A DNA stretch of 9,448 bases from contig JAJQHP010000097.1 of NCBI GenBank assembly GCA_021199695.1, forward strand, positions 1 through 9,448, in the 5' to 3' direction. This document shows positions 1-6,310 of this stretch, piece by piece; the stretch's first letter is position 1, and the number at the start of each line of letters is the position of its first letter. The notes below the pieces were generated by a model. It did no database searches. It had not been told where the DNA came from and saw only the letters and a program-made list of their open reading frames with translations. The stretch comes from Clostridiales bacterium. Lineage in GTDB: Bacteria > Bacillota > Clostridia > Oscillospirales > Oscillospiraceae. Made by a program: the position numbers and the translations under genes.

Positions 1-422
1 CTAACGAATAAACGCTTTCCCTTTTCTCGGTCTCACATCATTGACAAATGGACAAAGATGATTCTCCCTCGAAATTTGACATATGCGCTAAAATGATGCG
101 GCCCACAACCAGGGGAGAAACAATCGAGAAGCGCAAACCAATGTGTGATCGTTTAAACGCCATCCAAAACCACACAAAGGCAGAAGATTCTCCATGGATC
201 GATTTGCACAGAAAGCCCGGCGCAGGAAGGAGTTGTAAAACCGGCAGGGCAAAAGAGAAGAAATTCGCGGCGCAAAAGTATGACGCGCCCTGCCCGAAAT
301 GTCCCGTCGGCCCCACAGCTACCGTGGTGGGTTCGTTCCATAACTGAAGGGGTGCGCTTGGACCGGCGGGGTCATATCATTCGACAGCGCAGGAAAATAG
401 ATTCCATGTGCTATTTACTTTA
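1..422. other. Stretch with no recognisable gene
   Basis: Short open frames exist on both strands here (for example 48-347 on plus and 38-316 on minus). Neither has a good ribosome binding site, recognisable domain or convincing residue composition, and they overlap each other. No tRNA, riboswitch or IS end is recognised. TTGACA-like hexamers occur near 41 and 76, but neither has a matching -10 box at about 17 bp. It may be spacer DNA or a decayed gene. Confidence 0.5.
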
Positions 423-451
423 TTGATTCATCTGGTGATATGTTATATAAT
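423..451 (+). promoter_or_regulatory. Sigma-A type promoter of the zinc-ribbon/M4-like gene
   Basis: TTGATT (423-428) and a perfect TATAAT (446-451) are separated by exactly 17 bp in an AT-rich patch. This predicts a transcript start near 458 and a leader of about 210 nt before the chosen start codon at 669. No other plausible promoter is seen between here and the gene. Confidence 0.7.
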
Positions 452-457
452 GTATAA

Positions 458-668
458 ATAAACGGTCTGCTTTTTGGTGAACAGGGGATTTGCGATGAGG
501 AAAACGCCTGTGCCGGCAGTTTCCGGAGGTATACCCGGGACGGCGAGCTGCAGGCCATGCCCGGTTCACTTTATTTTCGGCAGAGAAAAAGCGGGATTCC
601 CGGAAACGGGCGAAATCGAAGCCGAAAGAATGCAATGGAAATTTTTGCATGAGGACAGGAGGAAGATC
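458..668 (+). other. Long 5' leader with small GC-rich stems
   Basis: The predicted leader is unusually long. It holds a stem pairing CCGGG (535-539) with CCCGG (560-564), with an inner GGC/GCC pair (542-544 with 554-556). It also holds a compact CCCG-GAAA-CGGG hairpin with a GNRA tetraloop (599-610). I recognise no known riboswitch class. The frame of the downstream gene stays open back to a TTG at 474 and an ATG at 495, the latter with an AGGGGA 6 nt upstream, so an N-terminal extension cannot be fully excluded. The extension shows no domain, and the zinc ribbon starts right at 669. Confidence 0.35.
657..662 (+). promoter_or_regulatory. Ribosome binding site that fixes the start at 669
   Basis: A perfect AGGAGG lies 6 nt upstream of the ATG at 669. 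It is much stronger than anything upstream of the alternative in-frame starts at 474 (TTG) and 495 (ATG). Confidence 0.8.
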
Positions 669-3600
669 ATGAGATGTCCAAACTGCGGCTCAGAACGGCC
701 GAAAAATACAAAATTTTGTGGGAAATGCGGATTCAGGCTTGACGGCACGCTCTGCCCGAATTGCGGCAGCTTTTTGCCGTCCGGCGCCCGCCGCTGCGAG
801 GCGTGCGGTACTCCGCTGGACCCGAAGACAAAGCCGCCTGCGCGGAAGAGGAAGGGCTGGAAGATCGCTCTGATCGTTGTGCTGTGTCTGGCGCTTGCTG
901 TGGGAGGCGTGGTCGGCGGAATTTTTGTCTATCAGTCCACGCAGGCAGACTCCGGTGAGGAAGCGTCCTACGACAATCTGCTGATTTTGGACGATACGTT
1001 TACCGACAGGACGGTAACGGATGAGGCGACTGCGATTCTGGCAGCTCAGGACGCTGCGGAATCGCTGGGTCTGCAAAATGCCATGGAGGAGCTGGAACCG
1101 CTGAACACCACAGAGGCATACGGAGACTCCTATTATCGTTTGCAGCAGTACTATCAGGGATACCCTGTGTATGGCAGGGCAGTCGTTGTGCTGGCTGATG
1201 AAAACGGTGAGGCGCTCAATCTGGTCGGGAATGTGGCGGACGTGGATGAAGGCTTGAGCTTTACGCCCTCTGTCACCCAGACGGAGCTGGAGGAAAGCCT
1301 CTCGGCCTATGCGGTGGAGGAGCTGGAGTTGAGCGGCGAGGTTTCTCTGGAGGAGGCCTCCGATGATGCGCTGGTCATCTACGATCTGTATGACGAGGAG
1401 ACGCACCTGGCATACGAACTGTCTGCCTCGCTCGACGGGGAGTTGTACACGGTCATTTTGGATGCCAACGATGGGGAGGTGCTGCTGGCTTACGAGACTC
1501 TGTCTAATGCATCCATTACAGGGACAAATTCATCCGGAACAGTCGCAGTGGATGCTGCCGTGGGTGATGAGAATGAAGACACATATTATCTTTTCGACAG
1601 GGAACGTAAGATTCGTGTTTTTGATTTAGATGGGACATCAGGCAGTAAACATACACTCGGAGAATCCGTTTTTTCAAATGAGACAAACGCCAATGGAGAG
1701 GCTGTATTCCCAGATGATGCTGTAAATTATCTGAGTACGCTGTCAAGGATTTATGATACATATGAAAATTGGGGCATAGATAATATTTACCCCATCTGCG
1801 CTAATTACAGGGATGGTGATGACCTTGGCATGAGTGCAATGGGAGGAGTAGCTGAAATAGATGGAGGGAAGTATGGCCTTATCTCCGTTGGCTCAGTTAC
1901 CGGGACTTCAGATATTGATGTTTTAGCTCATGAGTATGCCCATTACATTATGATATCATATATTGGCAAACTGAGTTCCGATTTTGGCAAGGCTATTGAA
2001 GAAGGTTTTTCTGATATTTTTGGCTGTCTGGTTGAGTGTAAGCTGAATGGTTGGGAGGACCCAGATTGGAGGATAACACAAGATGCAGATATATTTTTAT
2101 TGCTCAAGGTAGATCGTGATATCGCCAATCCTCAAAATACCCATAATAAGGTAAGCTGGGATGGAAGCGGTTATAAATTCACCATTCTCCCAGTAGATGA
2201 ATACACCTATTCTACTATCATCTCTCATTCCGCCTATCTGATGTGGACAGGCAATAATGGGGTTGGTGCGCTTTCAGTCGATGAACTGGCGGAGCTGTGG
2301 TACAGAGCGATGCTAATGTTTCCTGCCGACTGCGATTTCTATAATGTTCGTCAGTTGGTTCTGCAGGCCGGTTCCGGTATGGATTTGACCAGTGCACAAA
2401 TGGAATGTATTAAATGGACATTTAATGAAGTTGGAATTGGAAGCACATGGAATGTGGGGAACCAGGTAGCGATTGCCGTAAAGGATTCCGAGGGAAATCC
2501 CTATGACGACTATACCATCACAATCACAAAGGAAGGATACTTTTTTGAAGGCCTACTAAACGGCGGTGCTTATGATGCCACTTATTTATGGGATACCACA
2601 GATTTGTTTGCGATAGAATTGAAAGATGGCACCTATACAGTAACCATAATAGATAATGCCAATTCTGAAAAAGAGCAGACACTGACGCTTGAGGTCGGCG
2701 AATCTTCATCAAATCAGACAGTGAATATATACAATTACGGGGCAGAGTACACAGTCGCACCGGGGGCAACTCTCACCGTCCTAAATGAAGCTGGACAGCC
2801 GATCACCGATTTTACTGTGTCTGCCGAGTATGAGGATGAAACTTTTGAGATCAATCCAGATTCTATTGATTTGGAAGAGAAAAATTACTATACGGTTACT
2901 ATAACAGTTGAGGACGAAGAAGAGGTCTATATGACGATCTTCACGCTCCGCATAAAAGACAGCGATGGTGCGGCAGACAGTCTGTCCATACGCACGGGTG
3001 TAAAAAGTTCAAAGGGATCTTTTTATGCGACAGTGGTGGATGCGTCTGATGGCACGACTCCAATTAGTGGTGCAACAATGTCGATTATCGATGAAGGCGG
3101 AAGTCTGATTGAAACGCTGACCTCCGATGAAAACGGCGCATTTGAGGCAGAGCTCCCACGGGGCACCTACACCGTCCAAATTGAGATGGACGGCTACGAT
3201 GCAGTGGAATTCACGGTCAGCGTGGATGCCCAGGAGGACGTGGACGCAGGCGAGATCGTCATGACGCCGACTGTAGTGGACCGTCTGGAATATGAGATGC
3301 GGGAGGAGGAGATCTGCGCCTGTCGTGGGGACGGCAGCGTGTACTACGAACATACCGTAACGTATCCGTACTTCCTTGGAAACTCCGCCGTTGCAAGTCT
3401 GCTGAATCAGCGGTATAGCGAAAAGATCAGCGCATACAAAAACAGCATGCCCGCCGACGGGGAGGACGCCTATCAGGAATGGGCCGATGATAGGGGCGGC
3501 GTCATGGATGAGGATATGCTTCCCTTCTACGAAAATCTGACGGCAGAGGTATGTTACAACCGAAACGGCGCGATCTCTATTAAGGAGACTTATGAATATT

Positions 3601-4382
3601 GGACGGGCGGCGCCCACATCTACCGCAGCGAAGAGGGGGTCAACTGGGACCTGCACACAGGGGAGTCGCTTACCTATCTTGATATATTGGCCGGTACCGA
3701 TCAGCAGAGGGACAACGCTATCAAATATTACCTGGATGACGCGGGGATCGAATCCTCGACGAACTATGAACATGAACTGAGCACGGTAAAGGAGTATACC
3801 GCCTATACGCTCTGCGAGGAGGGCCTGTGCTTCTACTATAACTATGGGGACGCGGTTCCCCGCGTTGAGGTGACGATCCCCTTTACAGATGATACGACCT
3901 GGGAAATTTCTCTGGACGCCCTGGATTTGGACGTATTCCGCACGGAGCTTTATCCCCTTCTGTCAAGCTATGATGCGTTCAACCAGGCTTTTTCCGGTCA
4001 GCTGACCTATTATGCCACGGAGGAACCGGATGCTGAGTTTAAAGAGGCGATGGAGGAGAGCGGCATGGGGGGAGAGATTGCATTCTATACGACCTATTGC
4101 TATTCAGGACCCGGCGTGGATGTCGAATTTTCGGATTCCGGTCAGGGCTCCTGCACCGCACTGACGCTGACGAATTCCCAATATACGATCTGCGGAGCCT
4201 ATGTGGGACAGACAAGGCAGGAATTCCTGAAAATGGGATCGTATTCCCTGGACACCGTTGGGGACGTCTCGTTTGAGCCGTCCGGGGATACCTATGTTTG
4301 CTGGGCAGACATCTACTATATCGAAGTGTTTTTTGACTCGACCGGTGTGATCTGCGAGATACAGCTCTATAACTATCTGTGA
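669..4382 (+). CDS. Membrane-anchored zinc-ribbon / M4-like metallopeptidase / RsiV-like modular protein
   Basis: The protein has 1237 aa. Two zinc ribbons come first (Cys3/6/17/20 and Cys29/32/43/46), then a basic stretch and one membrane helix (about 64-88), so the rest is predicted to be outside the cell. An FTP-type propeptide (about 100-190, with the YYQGYPVYG motif) and a PepSY-like segment (about 200-275) precede an M4 thermolysin-like region (about 276-595). That region has HEYAH at 421-425 and EEGFSD with Glu445 exactly 24 residues after His421, matching the thermolysin zinc-ligand spacing. The segment matching the family's HxNS...AAYL motif reads YTYSTIISHSAYL (512-524), so the catalytic His is Tyr512. 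Tyr157 and Asn112 of thermolysin also appear replaced. Beta-sandwich modules follow (about 600-775), then a carboxypeptidase-regulatory-like domain (about 782-866), an RsiV/DUF3298-like domain (about 870-1080, with WTGGAHIY) and a small C-terminal domain. The start is set by AGGAGG and the immediate zinc ribbon. The core is AT-richer than the ends. Substrate and activity are unknown; it could be a divergent peptidase or a binding pseudo-enzyme. Confidence 0.85.
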   Translation: MRCPNCGSERPKNTKFCGKCGFRLDGTLCPNCGSFLPSGARRCEACGTPLDPKTKPPARKRKGWKIALIVVLCLALAVGGVVGGIFVYQSTQADSGEEASYDNLLILDDTFTDRTVTDEATAILAAQDAAESLGLQNAMEELEPLNTTEAYGDSYYRLQQYYQGYPVYGRAVVVLADENGEALNLVGNVADVDEGLSFTPSVTQTELEESLSAYAVEELELSGEVSLEEASDDALVIYDLYDEETHLAYELSASLDGELYTVILDANDGEVLLAYETLSNASITGTNSSGTVAVDAAVGDENEDTYYLFDRERKIRVFDLDGTSGSKHTLGESVFSNETNANGEAVFPDDAVNYLSTLSRIYDTYENWGIDNIYPICANYRDGDDLGMSAMGGVAEIDGGKYGLISVGSVTGTSDIDVLAHEYAHYIMISYIGKLSSDFGKAIEEGFSDIFGCLVECKLNGWEDPDWRITQDADIFLLLKVDRDIANPQNTHNKVSWDGSGYKFTILPVDEYTYSTIISHSAYLMWTGNNGVGALSVDELAELWYRAMLMFPADCDFYNVRQLVLQAGSGMDLTSAQMECIKWTFNEVGIGSTWNVGNQVAIAVKDSEGNPYDDYTITITKEGYFFEGLLNGGAYDATYLWDTTDLFAIELKDGTYTVTIIDNANSEKEQTLTLEVGESSSNQTVNIYNYGAEYTVAPGATLTVLNEAGQPITDFTVSAEYEDETFEINPDSIDLEEKNYYTVTITVEDEEEVYMTIFTLRIKDSDGAADSLSIRTGVKSSKGSFYATVVDASDGTTPISGATMSIIDEGGSLIETLTSDENGAFEAELPRGTYTVQIEMDGYDAVEFTVSVDAQEDVDAGEIVMTPTVVDRLEYEMREEEICACRGDGSVYYEHTVTYPYFLGNSAVASLLNQRYSEKISAYKNSMPADGEDAYQEWADDRGGVMDEDMLPFYENLTAEVCYNRNGAISIKETYEYWTGGAHIYRSEEGVNWDLHTGESLTYLDILAGTDQQRDNAIKYYLDDAGIESSTNYEHELSTVKEYTAYTLCEEGLCFYYNYGDAVPRVEVTIPFTDDTTWEISLDALDLDVFRTELYPLLSSYDAFNQAFSGQLTYYATEEPDAEFKEAMEESGMGGEIAFYTTYCYSGPGVDVEFSDSGQGSCTALTLTNSQYTICGAYVGQTRQEFLKMGSYSLDTVGDVSFEPSGDTYVCWADIYYIEVFFDSTGVICEIQLYNYL

Positions 4383-4423
4383 ACGGGCGGAGCTCCGGAC
4401 AAAGCCCGGGACCGGGTCCATAA

Positions 4424-4724
4424 ACAAATGAGCCAGCGTTTCATACTACTGAAAAGCAGGGCTCCGTCTACCAGTTCAACTTCCAGAAGGTGTGGCTGCA
4501 AAGCTGCGACGAGGCGGAGAAGCTCCAGATCTACCGGGCGGGATACCCGGGCCTATCAGGCGGGGGGTTACACCTGTCTGGGGCTGTGGCTGGCTGTGGT
4601 CATTGCAAACCTGATGGGCTGGCTCCGCTGGGACAGCATCCTCCTGGTGGGCGTCGTCTGGCTGGTGCTCCAGTCGGTCTACGCCTGGAACAGCCGGACC
4701 GGAATGCCGGCGGCAGCGGGATGA
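4424..4724 (+). pseudogene. Truncated, frameshifted remnant of a DUF3169-type membrane protein
   Basis: Two reading frames join into one protein-like sequence. The first, from about 4451, reads VYQFNFQKVWLQSCDEAEK and continues through IYRAGY, ending at 4546. The second continues from 4548 with RAYQAGGYTCLGLWLAV and two hydrophobic helices, ending at the TGA at 4722-4724. Removing one C from the CCC at 4546-4548 restores a single frame (IYRAGY-RAYQAGGY). The DEAEKLQIY motif followed by two membrane helices resembles the C-terminal part of DUF3169-family proteins (identified from memory). That family is usually over 200 aa; only about 95 are left. The first frame is closed upstream by the TAA at 4421, so the N-terminal half is missing. 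An ATG at 4428 opens only the wrong frame for the first half and has no ribosome binding site. A sequencing error could explain the frameshift but not the lost N-terminus. Confidence 0.7.
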
Positions 4725-4756
4725 TCGCCATTCCCATCTTTCTCTCCCGAAAGCAT

Positions 4757-4796
4757 CAGGGGGCGCACCGCAAGGCGCGCCCCCCTGAATATTTTA
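4757..4796. terminator. Rho-independent terminator between convergent genes
   Basis: GGGGGCGC (4759-4766) pairs with GCGCCCCC (4777-4784) around a 10-nt loop. The outer CA/TG pairs extend the stem past a one-base bulge at 4785. On plus the tail is AATATTTTA. On minus the hairpin comes just after the TAA of the AAA+ ATPase gene (4794-4796) but has a poorer T tract. It is placed to stop transcription from both sides. Confidence 0.75.
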
Positions 4797-6230
4797 TGCT
4801 TCCTCCTGCTCCGCCTGGTCAAAGTCGGCGCAGGTGATGGTCATGAGATCCTCTCGGGTGGGATGCTCCAGCTGGGCCACCCGGTCGGACTGGATGGACA
4901 CCAGCTTTTCAAACAGGTTGCGCACGTCCCGGGCGTTGCCAAAGTTCTCGTCCCGTTCGTCATACAGAGTCTGGAAAAAGCCGGGAAGCCGCTCCTTCAG
5001 GGCGTCCTCCACCTGGTAGCCGTTTTTCTGGCAGACGGAGCGGAAGATCTCGTCCAGCTCCGGGCCGGTGTAGTCGTCAAAGTAGATATACTTGTTGAAC
5101 CGGGACTCCAGGCCGGGGTTGGAGTGGATGAACTTCATCATCAGGTTGGAGTACCCCGCCACAATGACCACCAGCTCCTTCCGGTGGTCCTCCATGGCCT
5201 TGAGGATGGTGTCGATGGCCTCCTGACCGAAGTCGTTGGTACCCGGCTGACTGGCCAGGGAATACGCCTCGTCGATGAACAGCACCCCGCCCATGGCGGA
5301 CTGAATCACCTTCTGGGTCTGGATAGCGGTCTGGCCTACATACCCCGCCACCAGGCCGGAGCGGTCCACCTCCACCAGCTGGCCCTTGGGCAGCACCCCG
5401 ATGGCCCGGTAGATGCCCGCCAGCAGACGGGCCACGGTGGTCTTTCCGGTGCCGGGGTTGCCCATGAACACCAGATGAAGGCTCATGGCAGGGACGGGCA
5501 GCTCCTGCTCCTCCCGGAGCTTTCTGATTTTGACCAGGTTCACCAGACTGCGCACGTCCTTTTTCACCTTTTCCAGACCGCACAGGCTGTCCAGCTCCGC
5601 CATCAGCTCCTCCAGGGTGGGCTGAGGTTCCTCCGGCTGGGCCTCCTGCTCCGCCTTGGTGTCCGCCCCACCCTGAGCGGCGGCGTCGACGGCGTTTTTC
5701 GTAGTGCCGCCCTGGTCAGGCGCGCCGTCGTCAGCAGGGGCGGAGGGGTTTTGAGGCGGCTGTCCCGCCGCCTGGCGGAGACGGTCGGTATAGGCCCGGG
5801 CGCAGTTGGCAGCGGCGGTATTCAGCCGGTCATAGACCGCCGCAAGCAGGAGAAATACCAGCTGGCACAGGTCGCAGAACTGCCCCGTCCGGTCCCGCCC
5901 GCTGCCCCGGTCGGCGGCCACGAGCTGGCTGAAAAAGCCGGGGGGCTGGAAGTCGGGCGCAGAGGACACGGCGGCGCACAGCTCCAGATACAGCACCTGG
6001 GCGGGCCGGTTCGTGCCGGAGCAGATGGCATTGTAGGCGTCCACGTGGTTGTCCGTCAGCTCGCCGCCCCCGGCGGCCCAGATGCCCAGGGCGCACCGGC
6101 GGAAATAGGCGTCCGCCTCCTGTTCAAAGCTCAGGCGGAGACTGCCGTCCGACAGCTGGCGGCGGTAGGATGCAATGGCGGAACGGTATTTCTTTCCCAC
6201 CACGGCGGCGGAGATTTTCGTGTATGCCAT
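4794..6230 (-). CDS. CbxX/CfqX (SpoVK-like) AAA+ ATPase with extra N-terminal domain
   Basis: The protein has 478 aa. The C-terminal half (about 210-470) is a CbxX/CfqX-type AAA+ module. It has Walker A GNPGTGKTT (257-265), the family-typical VDRSGLVAGYVGQTA segment (288-302), Walker B VLFIDEAYSL (316-325), a sensor-1 region VVIVAGYSN (354-362), an arginine finger in NPGLESRFN (Arg377) and sensor-2 GNARDVRN (431-438). The family contains Bacillus sporulation protein SpoVK and the Rubisco activase CbbX; SpoVK is about 320 aa, so this one carries about 150 extra residues. The N-terminal part (1-150) is helical, with a GGGELTDNHVDAYNAI stretch loosely recalling TerB-like helices (weak). It is joined by a Pro/Ala/Gln/Glu-rich linker (about 155-205). 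No membrane helix is clear. The ATG at 6230 has GGGAGG 8 nt upstream. It lies downstream of spoIIP on the same strand but has its own promoter. A chaperone-like remodelling role in sporulation is inference. Confidence 0.9.
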   Translation of the reverse strand: MAYTKISAAVVGKKYRSAIASYRRQLSDGSLRLSFEQEADAYFRRCALGIWAAGGGELTDNHVDAYNAICSGTNRPAQVLYLELCAAVSSAPDFQPPGFFSQLVAADRGSGRDRTGQFCDLCQLVFLLLAAVYDRLNTAAANCARAYTDRLRQAAGQPPQNPSAPADDGAPDQGGTTKNAVDAAAQGGADTKAEQEAQPEEPQPTLEELMAELDSLCGLEKVKKDVRSLVNLVKIRKLREEQELPVPAMSLHLVFMGNPGTGKTTVARLLAGIYRAIGVLPKGQLVEVDRSGLVAGYVGQTAIQTQKVIQSAMGGVLFIDEAYSLASQPGTNDFGQEAIDTILKAMEDHRKELVVIVAGYSNLMMKFIHSNPGLESRFNKYIYFDDYTGPELDEIFRSVCQKNGYQVEDALKERLPGFFQTLYDERDENFGNARDVRNLFEKLVSIQSDRVAQLEHPTREDLMTITCADFDQAEQEEA

Positions 6231-6231
6231 G

Positions 6232-6244
6232 GGGAGGCCCTCCC
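6232..6244 (-). promoter_or_regulatory. Ribosome binding site inside a small palindrome
   Basis: On the minus strand the SD GGGAGG (6244-6239) is followed after one base by its exact complement CCTCCC (6237-6232), just before the ATG at 6230. The folded form would be a 5-bp GC-rich stem with a 3-nt loop, which could mask the SD and lower or tune translation. The repeat is directly visible; the regulatory effect is inference. Confidence 0.45.
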
Positions 6245-6265
6245 TTTCCGGATTTTCCTGGAATT

Positions 6266-6294
6266 ATTATACCGCCGGAAGGGGATGGGGGCAA
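6266..6294 (-). promoter_or_regulatory. Promoter of the AAA+ ATPase gene
   Basis: Reading the minus strand, TTGCCC (6294-6289) and a perfect TATAAT (6271-6266) are separated by 17 bp. The predicted start is near 6259, giving a leader of about 30 nt. The promoter lies in the 80-bp gap after the spoIIP stop, so the ATPase can be transcribed independently by the housekeeping sigma factor, with possible read-through from spoIIP. Confidence 0.65.
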
Positions 6295-6310
6295 GTGAAT
6301 TGTTGCGGAT

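Noticed and set aside
48..347. Small plus-strand frame of 99 codons, with an opposing minus-strand frame at 38-316
   Set aside because: No ribosome binding site, no domain and odd composition; the two frames overlap on opposite strands and neither looks more gene-like than the other.
535..575. Attenuator-like hairpin in the leader followed by TTCACTTTATTTT
   Set aside because: The stem is short and interrupted, and the tail is broken by C and A, so I would not call it a terminator.
474..668. N-terminal extension of the large protein from TTG 474 or ATG 495
   Set aside because: The 65 extra residues show no domain or targeting signal. The ATG at 669 has a perfect AGGAGG and starts directly with the zinc ribbon.
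690..1406. Open frame on the minus strand opposite the large gene (also 3009-3773)
   Set aside because: They lie opposite clear zinc-ribbon, propeptide and C-terminal domain coding; their compositions are Arg/Val/Ile-rich with no motif.
4383..4420. GC-rich inverted repeat CCCGG/CCGGG just after the large gene
   Set aside because: The loop is too tight and no T tract follows; it is not a convincing terminator.
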